64,000 nt of DNA from Chrysochromulina parva (Eukaryota > Haptophyta > Prymnesiales > Chrysochromulinaceae): positions 1 to 64,000 of the forward strand of contig PJAB01000002.1 of assembly GCA_002887195.1 (NCBI GenBank), written 5' to 3'. Position numbers and translations under genes: made by a program. Positions 55,410-64,000 of this stretch are shown here, in pieces; positions within the stretch are counted from its first letter, which is position 1, and each line of letters begins with the position of its first letter. The notes beneath the pieces are model-generated. The model was not told where the DNA came from. It saw only the letters and a program-made list of their open reading frames with translations, and made no database searches.

Positions 55410-56702
55410 TCAGGAAGCAGAGAGCTTCGCGAGCTGCTCAGGGAGGCTTGACCTCGACGACATCATCGCCTCATTCTCGGCGATGATGCGCAGCGACGCC
55501 AGATTGTACCCCACACGCACCCCCTCGGCCTCTGGCGCCTCGAGGAGCGTCAGCAGGTGGCGCGCCGATGCGATCGTCTCCGAATGGCCGCTCCCATATC
55601 GTGCTGTGCACGCATGCAACTCCTCTCGGAGTAGCTTAGCGGCGCCTTCGAGGTCACCACGCTCCTCGAGCAAGATGCCGAGGTTGTACAGTGAGCTGAG
55701 TGTGTCCGGATGCTCGTCGCCGAGCTCCTCGCGGCAGCTCGCCAGCGCCTCCCGCAGCAATGGCTCCGCGCCCTCAAGGTCGCCTCGAGCTTTGAGGAGA
55801 GTGCCCAAGTTATTGAGCGAGGTGATCGTGCGCGGGTGGCGGTTACCCAACGTGGCACGGCGCGCGGCGAGCGCTTCGCGGTAGAGGGCCGAGGCACCCT
55901 CGAGCTCGCCCGTCTCCTGCAGCAGCGACGCCAGGTTGTTGATCGAGATCAGCGTGTCCGGGTGCATGTCGCCGAGCGCCGTCCGACGCGCAGCCAGGGC
56001 CTCTCGATACAGAGCGGCTGCTGCGTCCACGTCCCCTAGGGCCTGCATGAGGCCGCCCAGGTTGTTGATCGAGATGAGCGTGTCATTGTGCGTGTCGCCG
56101 AGCAGACGGCGGCTCGCCGCCAGCGCCTCCACGTACAGCGGCCGCGCCGCCTCGAGCTCGCCGCGCGTGTGCAGCAGCATTGCGAGCAGATACAGCGAGG
56201 CAAGCGTCATGTGGTGGTCGTCGCCGAGGGTCTTGCGCGCGCCGTCAAGCGCCTCGCGATAGAGCTTCTCGGCCTCCTCCAGCTCGCCCGCGTTCTTGTA
56301 CAACGAGCCCAGATTGGTCATGCTCACGAGCGTGTGCTGGTGCATCGGGCCAAACGTCTCCCTGCTCGCGTCCAGCGCCTCACACAGCAGCTGTCCGGCC
56401 TCCTCGAGCTCGTCCTGCGCCAGCAGGAGCATCGCCAGATTGTTGATTGAGGTGAGTGTATCCTCGTGCCGGTCGCCGAGTTTCTCGCGGCACTGCGCGA
56501 GCGCCTCACGGTACAGAACCGCCGCCGTCTCCAAGGCGTCCGCATCCATCTGCGCTGGCTGCAGCCGCACCGACTTTGGCCGCTCTGGTCGCGAGAGCGG
56601 TTGCGGCTGTGCAAAGGCTGGCATGAAATGCTGCATCGTCGCACGCATCGGCGACGCGGGCCGCGCTGTGCCCTGGTAGGACCAGGTCATCTTGATCGGC
56701 AT
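55410..56702 (-). CDS. Kinesin-light-chain-like TPR protein
   Basis: 430 residues, of which about 340 are eight tandem 42-residue TPRs of the kinesin light chain/NPHP3 class. Each has the core LYREALAxRRxxLGDxHPDT followed by LxSINNLAxLLxxxGxLEgA. The repeats form a superhelix that binds peptides or partner proteins. There is no coiled-coil N-terminus or NB-ARC domain, so it is a free-standing TPR protein and not a true kinesin light chain. The N-terminal 50 residues are basic and Pro-rich. The C-terminal 40 are unconserved (MSSRSSLPEQLAKL). Repeats 4-7 are most alike, suggesting recent expansion. No intron evident. A cytosolic adaptor is a safe description; cargo is unknown. Confidence 0.9.
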   Translation of the reverse strand: MPIKMTWSYQGTARPASPMRATMQHFMPAFAQPQPLSRPERPKSVRLQPAQMDADALETAAVLYREALAQCREKLGDRHEDTLTSINNLAMLLLAQDELEEAGQLLCEALDASRETFGPMHQHTLVSMTNLGSLYKNAGELEEAEKLYREALDGARKTLGDDHHMTLASLYLLAMLLHTRGELEAARPLYVEALAASRRLLGDTHNDTLISINNLGGLMQALGDVDAAAALYREALAARRTALGDMHPDTLISINNLASLLQETGELEGASALYREALAARRATLGNRHPRTITSLNNLGTLLKARGDLEGAEPLLREALASCREELGDEHPDTLSSLYNLGILLEERGDLEGAAKLLREELHACTARYGSGHSETIASARHLLTLLEAPEAEGVRVGYNLASLRIIAENEAMMSSRSSLPEQLAKLSAS

Positions 56703-56914
56703 TCGGAAGAGATGGCGACGATTTTCGGCCTTCGCTCGGCGACCAACATCATGTCCAAACGCAGGGAATTCAATTCGCGCGCGTCGTGACGGGCCTGTGC
56801 CGCTGCAGGTTGGTTTTGGGCTTCCTTGTTAACAGTGTGAAACAGGACACAGTGAAGACCAGCAACCGAATCTTAGTTGGTTTTTATTTTAAAGCGGTCC
56901 ACGGGGCGCGGGGC
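56703..56914. repeat. Dispersed repeat copy between TPR and LRR genes
   Basis: At 56817-56877 (minus orientation) lies a 60-bp copy of the element found upstream of Rpb9, with GTTAACAGTGTGAAACAGGA then CACAGTGAAGACCAGCAACC. It lies in the 212-bp gap. Confidence 0.85.
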
Positions 56915-58912
56915 CTATTCGGCATTCGTGGCCACCGATCTCACCTTCCAGTTTGAGATCGCAATGGCAATCGTGGGAAGCCGCGCCGCGCCGCGCCGCG
57001 GAGAGAGCAGAGAGCGCTCCGGAGAGCGCGAGGTTTGGGACCGTGGCGTAGTCCGTGGGATGAGGGCACCGTCGCGTGCGCCGATGCTGCTGCTGCTCCC
57101 AAGACCGCTGCGGCGCGCTGCGCGCAGACGGAACGCGCGCGCCGAGTGCTGCCGCCACAGGCGCAGCGCAGTGCGCGCCCACTCTCGCCTGGCGAGTGAC
57201 TCAACCACGAAGCGTCTAGCACGCTCGCTGACGCCGGGGTTGCCGTCGAGGATGATGGCCGTGCACGCGCATAGCCCCCATTGCTGCAGTACCTTTGCGA
57301 GCGCCACCGCGCCAGCCTTCCCGATCGTATTCCTGTACAGGTGCAAGCGGCGCAACTCGGGCAGCGCGCCCGGCGCCTGGCACGCAGCACTCAGCGCAAG
57401 GCAGCCATTCGTCCCGATGCGGTTGCCGCCAAGGTAGAGGGAGCGCACAGTGCGAAGCGCACCCTTGGCCACCTCGTTTGCGAGGGCCGTAGCACCATCA
57501 TCTCCCATGGAATTGCCAAACAGATTGAGCTCGGTCAGCGCGCCGAGCGCCTGCTGCCATGATCGGCTAGCGGCCGCGAGCACGGCGACGCCCTCGGCTC
57601 CGATGCGGTTGCTCCCGAGCGAGAGTGTCGTGAGCGTGCGCAGCGCGCCTTGCTCGGCGGCTCCAGCGAGCGCAGCCGCTGCCCGATTCGTGAGAGCATT
57701 GCCATCCAGACTCATCACCTGGACGCGGTTGGCCAGGCGGCCGTGACGCGAGGCGGTTGCTGCTATGCTCGTGCACAGCTGCTCGACGGCGGCATCACGT
57801 AGCCCTGCGACGCGCGGCAGTTTGAGCTCCTGCAGCCGTGGACACCAGCGGAGGGTCTCGCCGAGCAGCTTGGCCGTCACCTTATCAAGAGGCTGCGATG
57901 CATTCAATGAGAGCACGTCGAGCGCCGCGAGGAGGCAGGAGGCCTGCTTCCGGTACAGGCTGCGCACGAGCTTGACGTCGGCCTTGCGCTCAAATGTTGT
58001 CTTCTCAAGCATCGCATCGAACGTGTCCGGGTCGATGAGCGCCCAGGACGGCGCTTGGCCTTCGGACCTGTCCACGTCAAGAACGAGTTGCCACGTGGCA
58101 CACTGCGGATCGCGCCGTGGCCTGCAGAAGTGCGAGAGCGCCGCGGCAGCGCGCTCGTACGTGCACCAGCCGGACTTGTCGTATGGGCGCCTCTTGCGTG
58201 CCTTGGGCGCCGACGCCGGCATTCTCGAGAGAAGCAACACTACCGTGCCTTGGTGCCCATACCACAGGTCCATGTCCTGCCGTGCTGACTCGAAGCGCGC
58301 GTGCTCCATGGATGTGCGCTTGCCTGTCTTCGGCTCGGGCTGGTCAAGTGAGAGCCAGTCCCAGAAGACGCCCACGTCGCTGAAGCCGGGTCGACCGTCG
58401 GGCGCGGGCGCGCGGTACTTTGTGCACTCCACCTCGAGCACGGCCGCAATCGCCTTCAGCTGCTCACCCGTGGGGTCGGCATGCTCGGTACGCACCCAGC
58501 AAGCTGATACGGCGACGATGGGCACGAGGCCGTCGAAGCTGGGCGAGGTGAGCATGTTCGAGGCGTTCGCGTGGATGGCGCGCAGCGCGGGCACCGGCAT
58601 GAAAGCGAGATCGGGCAGCTCCTGCCGCCGTGGCACGACCGCGGATTCTTTTGCGACCGCGACTAGGTAAGAGGCGCGCACTAGCCGCACGGTGCCGCTC
58701 TCGAGCACGCGCCACAGCTCGGCGGTGCCCCGGTAGCGATCGACAGGCACGATGTTCGCAGCGCGTTCGTCAGAAGCGTGCTCCGCGCGGCGTGCCTCAC
58801 CCTTCCAAGACTCCCACCATACGACCGGATCGTCCGTGTTGGCTTCAGAGATGGAGGACTCCGCCTCATCGTCCACATCGTCGTCATCGTCGTCCTCATC
58901 CTTGCGCGGCAT
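56915..58912 (-). CDS. Leucine-rich-repeat protein with N-terminal Trp-rich domain
   Basis: 665 residues. After an acidic start (MPRKDEDDDDDDVDDE), residues about 50-310 form a Trp-rich domain with blocks VFWDWLSLDQPEPKTGKRTS, MDLWYGHQGTVVLLLSRMP and YDKSGWCTYERAAAALSHF. This arrangement recurs in algal proteins of unknown function and loosely recalls TIR/HET-like regions that precede repeat domains. Residues about 350-560 are five or six ribonuclease-inhibitor-type LRRs: LTTLSLGSNRIGAEGVAVLA, LTELNLFGNSMGDDGATALA, VRSLYLGGNRIGTNGCLALS, LRRLHLYRNTIGKAGAVALA. The C-terminal 90 residues are Arg/Ser-rich and disordered. A sensor- or receptor-like architecture is possible, but no nucleotide-binding domain is present and I assign no function. 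Confidence 0.8.
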   Translation of the reverse strand: MPRKDEDDDDDDVDDEAESSISEANTDDPVVWWESWKGEARRAEHASDERAANIVPVDRYRGTAELWRVLESGTVRLVRASYLVAVAKESAVVPRRQELPDLAFMPVPALRAIHANASNMLTSPSFDGLVPIVAVSACWVRTEHADPTGEQLKAIAAVLEVECTKYRAPAPDGRPGFSDVGVFWDWLSLDQPEPKTGKRTSMEHARFESARQDMDLWYGHQGTVVLLLSRMPASAPKARKRRPYDKSGWCTYERAAAALSHFCRPRRDPQCATWQLVLDVDRSEGQAPSWALIDPDTFDAMLEKTTFERKADVKLVRSLYRKQASCLLAALDVLSLNASQPLDKVTAKLLGETLRWCPRLQELKLPRVAGLRDAAVEQLCTSIAATASRHGRLANRVQVMSLDGNALTNRAAAALAGAAEQGALRTLTTLSLGSNRIGAEGVAVLAAASRSWQQALGALTELNLFGNSMGDDGATALANEVAKGALRTVRSLYLGGNRIGTNGCLALSAACQAPGALPELRRLHLYRNTIGKAGAVALAKVLQQWGLCACTAIILDGNPGVSERARRFVVESLARREWARTALRLWRQHSARAFRLRAARRSGLGSSSSIGARDGALIPRTTPRSQTSRSPERSLLSPRRGAARLPTIAIAISNWKVRSVATNAE

Positions 58913-59447
58913 GATCGCGAAGCTTCCTCCCCTTGGCGGGGCCGTTCATTCTATTCATGTACTTCATCGCTCGTCAAATCCTCGAATTCACACCAACTTC
59001 ACACCACACGTAAACAGCAGGAGCGAGATGCTGAGAAGGACCCTCGAAATGAAACACATGCGGACGGAGAGCTGAGAAAATTCACAACTCAAAGTCACAA
59101 ACACATACAACGCAAGCTCAAACGTGAAAGGCACCACCTCGTACACGTTCACACTCGCTTCATTCTCATGCTCGCAAGGTGGAACGCATACCGCGCTCAC
59201 CACGGTTCAGAGTCGCCATACTCCGGCGTCCGGTTCAACCCCGGGTCTGAACCCGTGCAACAACGCCCCACACGCACAGTAGTCGCACACGACTGCGTTC
59301 ACATCTAAGATGTACAACACAGGGGTGTCATACGAACAAATTGACGGATGGCAACCCGCGTGAAATGCCGGCCGGGACCATAGGAAGACCTTCCCCGTGG
59401 ACACGGAAAAGAGTTTCGTCAAGTCCCGAAACTTTCGCCAGGAAATA
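58913..59447. promoter_or_regulatory. Divergent upstream region, LRR and hydrolase genes
   Basis: 535 bp, no gene. Lower GC around 58970-59150. No defined element. Confidence 0.4.
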
Positions 59448-60521
59448 ATGCCGACTTTGTTGCTGCTCGCAGCTGTGGCCATGACCATGCCCGCCACGAG
59501 CCCAACTGGCGTGGCGAATCGACTGTGGCAGTGGCGTGGTTTCCAAATCCGCTACCAATGCCTCAACGAAGAAGCGACAGGGCCGGCTTGTCTGCTCGTG
59601 CACGGCCTTTTTGTAAACGCTGACCATTGGAGACGAAATCTCCCAGTGCTCGCCGATGCCGGATTTCGCGTGTACGCGATTGACCTTCTCGGATCTGGCT
59701 ACAGCAGCAAGCCTTACCCGACCTCGAGCGAGGCGCGTGCCGCCAGTGGTGAAAACGGGCGGCCGCTGGGCGCGCCTGAGCAGGTCATCGGCAGTGCAAG
59801 CGGCCAGGAGCTGCTGCCGAGGCCCGTGCCGCTCGCACATCCCGTTGAGGGCAGCGTGTACAACTTCTACACATGGGCCGAGCAGCTCGCCGACTTCACG
59901 TCGGAAGTGATCGGCGCGGAGGGCGGCGCTACCCTCGTGGCCAACTCGATCGGCACGATCAGTGCGCTGCAGGCGGCCATCGATCGGCCCGAGCTGTTCC
60001 GGGGCGTGTTCGTGGTGAATCCCAACTTTCGCGAGTTGCACGCCGCTGAGCAGCCCGGCTGGCTGCGCCCGTTGGCCATGCCCCTGATCGGTGCCGTGCA
60101 GCGCACGCTGCGCGAGCGAGGCCAGCCTCTGTTCGACCTGTTGGCCAACCCATCGACTGTGAAGACCATCCTCAAGGAACCCTACCACGACGATGCGCAA
60201 GTGACGGACGAGCTGGTCGACGTGCTCCTCGCACCGCTGCTCAGCAAGGGCGCCGCCGACGTCGTCTTCGACACGCTCTCCTATTCTGCAGGCCCTCTGC
60301 CCGAGCCTTTGCTGTCTGACGAGCGCCTTGCGGCCCCCGTGATGGTATTATTTGGAGAGGAGGACCCGTGGACGCCGCCCGCACGCGTGCGCGCCCTCGA
60401 GCGCTACCGCTCTGTCCGGGGCGTCATCGGCCTTCCGGGCGTTGGACATTGCCCGCACGACGAGGCGCCTGAGCTCGTCAACCCGCTCATCATCGACTTC
60501 GTCAGGCGGGTCGCGTCGTGA
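59448..60521 (+). CDS. Alpha/beta hydrolase, chlorophyll dephytylase (CLD1)/pheophytinase-like
   Basis: 357 residues from the ATG at 59448. A hydrophobic N-terminus (MPTLLLLAAVAMTMPATSP) suggests a signal peptide and possible plastid import, though no Phe follows the cleavage region. Family blocks: LLVHGLFVNADHWRRNLPVL (oxyanion His-Gly), AIDLLGSGYSSKPYP, nucleophile elbow VANSIGTISAL with Ser near 167, LSYSAGPLPEPLLSD, acid in EEDPWTPP near 304, and catalytic His in GVGHCPHDEAPE near 331. The YSAGPLPE and GHCPHDEAPE blocks are characteristic of plant CLD1/pheophytinase-type enzymes that remove phytol from chlorophyll or pheophytin. A 30-residue insertion lies after SSKPYP. The triad is complete. 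The exact pigment substrate cannot be fixed. Confidence 0.85.
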   Translation: MPTLLLLAAVAMTMPATSPTGVANRLWQWRGFQIRYQCLNEEATGPACLLVHGLFVNADHWRRNLPVLADAGFRVYAIDLLGSGYSSKPYPTSSEARAASGENGRPLGAPEQVIGSASGQELLPRPVPLAHPVEGSVYNFYTWAEQLADFTSEVIGAEGGATLVANSIGTISALQAAIDRPELFRGVFVVNPNFRELHAAEQPGWLRPLAMPLIGAVQRTLRERGQPLFDLLANPSTVKTILKEPYHDDAQVTDELVDVLLAPLLSKGAADVVFDTLSYSAGPLPEPLLSDERLAAPVMVLFGEEDPWTPPARVRALERYRSVRGVIGLPGVGHCPHDEAPELVNPLIIDFVRRVAS

Positions 60522-60843
60522 GTCTCGAATGATTATGAACACTGCGTGCACGCCTGTTTTTCCTGGGCGACCCGCCCTCGAGCCTCGTTACGTGAGACGT
60601 GGACACTGCCATTCGGCGTGTTTTATACTTTTACTGTAACTAACTTAGAGGCCTCCTTACACGAATGAGTATGATAACACACGGAGTGGAGTCATGTTTT
60701 ATGCGTATACAATCATACCGGCGTCGCCTGGGCTCCCGCGCCCGCCGGCATCGCGTCGGGTCTGAAGGGGCACAGCACACCGGGTGTGGAGGAGCAAGAC
60801 GAACGCAAGACTCCCGACGGCTTCGTGCGCTCTCGAGGGCCGC
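60522..60843. other. Convergent intergenic region
   Basis: 322 bp. No gene or repeat seen. Confidence 0.45.
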
Positions 60844-61501
60844 TCACTCCTCCAGGTTGATGTTCTTCCCAAATCGACCTGAGAGCACACAAAAGAGTGG
60901 CGCAAGGCAGGGCTTGTCAGCACAAGAGGCGCACCCACGCGAACGGCGCGTGACGGTGGGGACCCGCCATCGAGATGCGCACCGTAGAGTTTCCCCTTGA
61001 GGTCGGCCAAAGTCTCCCTGATGGTCAGCAGCTCTGCCTTGTGGCTGTCGATCTGCTCCTGCACCTCCGATTTCTGCTTTTCGAGCATCTCGTCCGTCGA
61101 ATCCTTGGACAACTCGAAGAAGCACTCGCCAAACAAGTACCTGCGGCAATGGTGGCAGCGGCAGAGCCTCATGATGAGACTGCTGAAGTGATAGCTCAAG
61201 GCGCGATGGCGAGACAGTCGGCCGGGGCGCACCTGACTGGCACGTCGTCGTCGGCGAGGATGATCTCGTTGGACGCATCGTCGAGGAGCTCATACTTTGA
61301 CTGTGCCGCCTTGAGCTCGTCCTCGATATCGTGCATGCGACCATTGAGCCTCCCAAACTGGTTGATGCAGTCCTGGTCCTCACGCCGGACCTCGACGTCC
61401 TTATCTTCGTTCCTGCGCGCGTGGGAAAGTCACGAGCGTGAGAACTGGTGGTGATGTGGGAGTGCGCGCGCGGGGAACCAACGTCGGTCGTACGTCGACA
61501 T
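60844..61501 (-). CDS. PFDN4: Prefoldin subunit 4, four exons
   Basis: Exons 61494-61501 (8 bp), 61233-61412, 60983-61140 and 60844-60878 (35 bp); total 381 bp, 126 residues, the family size. Prefoldin hands unfolded actin and tubulin to the CCT chaperonin. Exon 2 encodes helix 1 and the beta hairpin (REDQDCINQFGRLNGRMHDI, DDASNEIILADDDVPV); exon 3 gives FGECFFELSKDSTDEMLEKQ and helix 2 (LLTIRETLADLKGKLYG); exon 4 ends RFGKNINLEE, matching the conserved FG-x-x-INLE end. Introns: AC|GTACGA ... CGCAG|GAAC (81 bp), AG|GTGCGC ... CGCAG|GTAC (92 bp), G|GTGCGC ... CTCAG|GTCG (104 bp). The 8-bp first exon is inferred from frame and from the Met, and is the least certain part. Confidence 0.9.
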
Positions 61502-61887
61502 GGAGCTCCTCTGCTGTGAATTCACGCCTTTTATGGGGTCTTGGCGGGAGTCTTGAAAGTCTGCAGTGCTGGGCATCCCAGTCCCGCTCGCGCAGAGCTC
61601 GGTCAGTGCATCGGCCTCTCCTCGCCTCATGGCTCTCGCGCGTTAGCGTGAACAGAGGCAGTGCGGAGCGGGGAGCGGAGCGAGCATGGGCCCCGATACG
61701 GGGCAGACGAGAGTAAATTTTGCGTCGGGTAGCAAACGGGAACCGCCTCGCTAACTTCTCCTCGCTCTATAGAACATCCCATTGAGAACATCCGCACCGA
61801 AAAGAATGGCAGTGATCGAACACCTGCTCTACAAAACAGCCCCGGGGAGCACGCCATCCTCGAGACAAAACGTTGTAACTGCCTCTC
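61502..61887. other. Intergenic region
   Basis: 386 bp between prefoldin 4 and the MFS 3' end. A GCGGAGCGGGGAGCGGAGCG repeat-like stretch lies at about 61664-61685. No gene seen. Confidence 0.45.
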
Positions 61888-63357
61888 TCATGTTTCTGTT
61901 AGTCCGCGCGCGAGCACGAGCGCGCCCACCAACCCCACGAGGCCGGCAACACCGCACTCGACGCCCAAGACGCCCGGCAGGGCGTCGCCCACGAGGCCGA
62001 GTAGAAAGGGCGCGAGGATGTACGCACCGTCCCCGACCGCTCGCGGCAGCGCGAGCGCGGTCGCCTCGGAACCCTTGGGCGCAAGTTCTTGCCCGATGGC
62101 CGTGAGCGCCGGACCGAGCGCCGTGACCCCAAGTGACCAGAGGAGAATAAGGGCGCTGAATACGAGGCCCGCGTCGAATGGCGGCCCTTCCTCGAGAGCG
62201 CCAGCCACCCGCGCCTTGTTGAGCACCAGTGGCACCGCCATCAGGCCGAGCGCCGAGATGGTGGCCGCTCCCACGGCGACGCTGCGAGCGCCTTGTCGAT
62301 CAGCAAGCCAACCCCCGAGGGGTGCGCCGACAAGCCCAGTCAGCGCGGCGGCGGAGAGCAGCGAGCCAGCGGCGAGGGCGCCGCCGGGGAGGAGTGCCGC
62401 GGCGAGCAGCGGCACGCTCGTCACCTTCGCTGCGAAGCCTACCTGCAGGCCCACTTGGCAGGCCGCGAGACCTCGCCACTCATCGCGCTGAGCGAGCGTT
62501 GCCCACAACTCCGTACTGCCTTCGCCCTCGGCCTCGCCGCCCACCGGAGATGCGATGGCGCCGCTCGCGCGCGAGCGGCGCGCGAGCGGCGCGCGCGCAG
62601 GCAGCGCCGCGGTGTCGAGCGTCTCAGGCAGCAGCGCGTACAGGCCAAGGGTGACGAGAGCGGCAGCAACGACGCAGAGGAACGCGGCGCGTGGGCCATA
62701 GGCCTCGACCGCATAGCCGCCGAGCGGGGAGCCGACGGCGATGCCGAGGGCGCAGACGGCCTGCTGCGCGGCGGCCAGCTCGCCACGGTATTTGGGCGCG
62801 CGGGATGCCAGGTCGGCCAAATATCCGCGTTCGCCGCACTCCGAAACGCACCGGCCGGCCCCAAGCCCGAGCCTCGCGAGCACGAGCACCGGAAGCTCAG
62901 TAGCGAGCGCGGTGGCGAGGTCGCTCAGCGCGATGAGGCCCATTCCGGCCATCATCGCCGGCTTGCGGGCTTCGTCCGCGAAGCCTCCAGATGGGCGTGC
63001 GAGGACCAGCAGCGCAATCGCAGGCGCGCCGATGACTATCCCGTTGGCGGCATTCGAGAGCCCGAAGCTCTCCTTTGCGAACAAGGGCAGCGTGGGGATC
63101 ACGGCACCCACGCCTATGAATAGAATGAATTGTGCTAGCAGCAGCAATGCAAAAGGGACAAAGGTGTCACGCGGCAAGCCGAAGACTGCACCGCTAGCAT
63201 GGGGCACGGTGGCACGGGCTGCAGAGCGCTGAACAATCCTACATCCTATGGCAGGTGATCTGGAGGCTGTGGTCCAATGTCGTACTGCTGGCGTGGTCCT
63301 AAATGCTGCGTTGCACGTCGCGACCACTGCGAGCAGAAGAGAGACACGCACGCGCAT
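61888..63357 (-). CDS. Major facilitator superfamily transporter, possibly plastid-targeted
   Basis: 489 residues. The N-terminus is a signal peptide ending in NAAFRTTP, an Ala|Phe junction like that of complex-plastid proteins, followed by a Ser/Arg/Thr-rich stretch (HWTTASRSPAIGCR). About 12 transmembrane helices follow: TFVPFALLLLAQFILFIGVG opens helix 1, and the loop 2-3 region holds RPSGGFADEARKP in place of the usual Gly-x-x-x-Asp-Arg motif. The loop after helix 4-5 is RLGLGAGRCVSECGERGYLA. A cytosolic or stromal loop (LARRSRASGAIASPVGGEAE) splits the two six-helix halves, and the second half has GAPLGGWLADRQGAR, a clear motif A. Substrate is unknown; the family moves sugars, drugs or metabolites. 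Plastid envelope location is inferred from the leader only. Confidence 0.85.
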   Translation of the reverse strand: MRVRVSLLLAVVATCNAAFRTTPAVRHWTTASRSPAIGCRIVQRSAARATVPHASGAVFGLPRDTFVPFALLLLAQFILFIGVGAVIPTLPLFAKESFGLSNAANGIVIGAPAIALLVLARPSGGFADEARKPAMMAGMGLIALSDLATALATELPVLVLARLGLGAGRCVSECGERGYLADLASRAPKYRGELAAAQQAVCALGIAVGSPLGGYAVEAYGPRAAFLCVVAAALVTLGLYALLPETLDTAALPARAPLARRSRASGAIASPVGGEAEGEGSTELWATLAQRDEWRGLAACQVGLQVGFAAKVTSVPLLAAALLPGGALAAGSLLSAAALTGLVGAPLGGWLADRQGARSVAVGAATISALGLMAVPLVLNKARVAGALEEGPPFDAGLVFSALILLWSLGVTALGPALTAIGQELAPKGSEATALALPRAVGDGAYILAPFLLGLVGDALPGVLGVECGVAGLVGLVGALVLARGLTET

Positions 63358-63749
63358 GGCGCGCCGGTAGTCTTGTTCGGACTGTGAACAGCACGCGTCC
63401 GCTTGCGCGTCCGTTCATGTTAATGAGCCATTTCCGGCTCCGATTTAACGATTTTTGAACGAAAAATAGCCGTCTGAACTCTGATGGCAAATTAATGTGA
63501 ACAGAACGGCGGGGTGTTGGTGTTCACCACCCTCGAACCCTGCACCCACCGAGGGTTCGAGGGTCCCCTCTTCGTCGGACTTCCAACTCAGGAATTCTTG
63601 ACCTGTGAACACTTCAATGCAATAGCTCGTAAGTAGCTCGAAATTTGAGAATTGCGTCCCGTGGCACAGTGATGAATGCATGAATCGACAGAGAGAGACA
63701 CGCGGGTACAAGAACCTAAAAATGCTGATGGGGAAGTCCTTGCCGCGCA
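63358..63749. other. Intergenic region, relatively AT-rich
   Basis: 392 bp upstream of the MFS gene. GAGGGTTCGAGGGTCCCC near 63549 is a short direct repeat of ACCCTCGAACC-type sequence. No gene seen. Confidence 0.45.
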
Positions 63750-64000
63750 CTAAGCCGCGGGATCCTCTGCGGGCGGCAACCAGTCGATGCCGCTGATGTC
63801 GGAAGCGGAGCTGGCATCGGATGCCGCCGAGTTACGGCGCGCGTGTTTCGAGGGCAGCGGCGAGAGGTCGCACCAGCGCCAGTTCTGGCAGCAGTGCTCG
63901 AGGCGCGCGACCAGCTGGCCGCCGCGCCGGATGCGATACTTGCTTGCCATCGTCGCGCAGCGAGGCCGTGGCTGCGGACTCTCGAGAGGCTGCAACAGCT
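63750..64000 (-). CDS. Unrecognised Ser-rich protein, C-terminal end (5' end outside window)
   Basis: The frame is open to the right edge, so the gene may begin beyond it; an internal ATG at 63948-63950 would give a 66-residue protein. The visible part reads SKYRIRRGGQLVARLEHCCQ, then NWRWCDLSPLPSKHARRNS, a Ser/Asp stretch and a terminal WLPPAEDPAA. No family recognised. The Trp/Cys-containing beginning may be the end of a folded domain, and the tail looks disordered. Codon use is consistent with coding. Confidence 0.4.
   Translation of the reverse strand, partial: LLQPLESPQPRPRCATMASKYRIRRGGQLVARLEHCCQNWRWCDLSPLPSKHARRNSAASDASSASDISGIDWLPPAEDPAA

Noticed and set aside
55232..55486. Short plus-strand ORF with poly-Glu run
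   Set aside because: Created by the GGC/GAG microsatellite and antisense to the TPR gene end.
59225..59255. CCGGTTCAACCCCGG, another T-arm-like hairpin
   Set aside because: No cloverleaf can be built from the flanks.

Overview
This window is a gene-dense, GC-rich stretch of a eukaryotic nuclear genome, most likely a unicellular alga with a secondary, red-lineage plastid; a haptophyte is my best guess. Three things point there. A ferredoxin-NADP reductase, a bacterial-type ribosomal protein uL13 and an MFS transporter carry a signal peptide followed by an Ala|Phe junction, like the ASAFAP motif of complex plastids. The other genes are plainly eukaryotic (APC2, Rpb9, prefoldin 4, GRIM-19/NDUFA13, TFIIIC-like WD40, bHLH, longin SNARE). 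Introns are short (75-258 bp), and two are best explained by GC-AG splicing. Species assignment is inference; no rRNA or organellar marker is present.

Layout. 1-16 kb: a 5'-truncated PH-domain protein, divergent WW and F-box genes, a zinc-finger/metallophosphoesterase, a large WD40 protein, EF-hand/SPRY and METTL25-like genes, plastid FNR and a rhodanese. 16-26 kb: an unrecognised ORF of odd composition, a bHLH regulator, an SGNH hydrolase, an aminotransferase and an N-myristoylated PP2C. 26-34 kb: NDUFA13, APC2 (six exons), a coiled-coil protein and plastid uL13. 34-46 kb: a 1432-residue repeat protein, an AlkB dioxygenase, Rpb9 and a multi-domain chromatin reader. 46-64 kb: a FKBP-TPR-cyclophilin fusion, a PAS/flavin-barrel protein, a longin SNARE, a phosphosite-repeat protein, a DUF-like protein, TPR and LRR proteins, a CLD1-like hydrolase, prefoldin 4, an MFS transporter and a fragment at the right edge.

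Genes are single cistrons; many sit head to head with 0.1-0.3 kb between start codons (WW/F-box, phosphoesterase/WD40, EF-hand/METTL25, APC2/coiled-coil, PAS/SNARE), suggesting shared promoters. I see no operon, defence island, CRISPR array or intact transposon.

The most unusual signal is in the introns. All five APC2 introns contain internal duplications. Several begin with a copy of the first bases of the downstream exon (37 bp perfect in one case), and one consists of two tandem units that each look like a complete intron. Introns in Rpb9, uL13 and prefoldin 4 share the exon|GT...AG|GT arrangement. This fits recent intron gain by tandem duplication or introner insertion. A second signal is a roughly 60-bp dispersed repeat, found in inverted clusters just upstream of Rpb9 and again 15 kb away.
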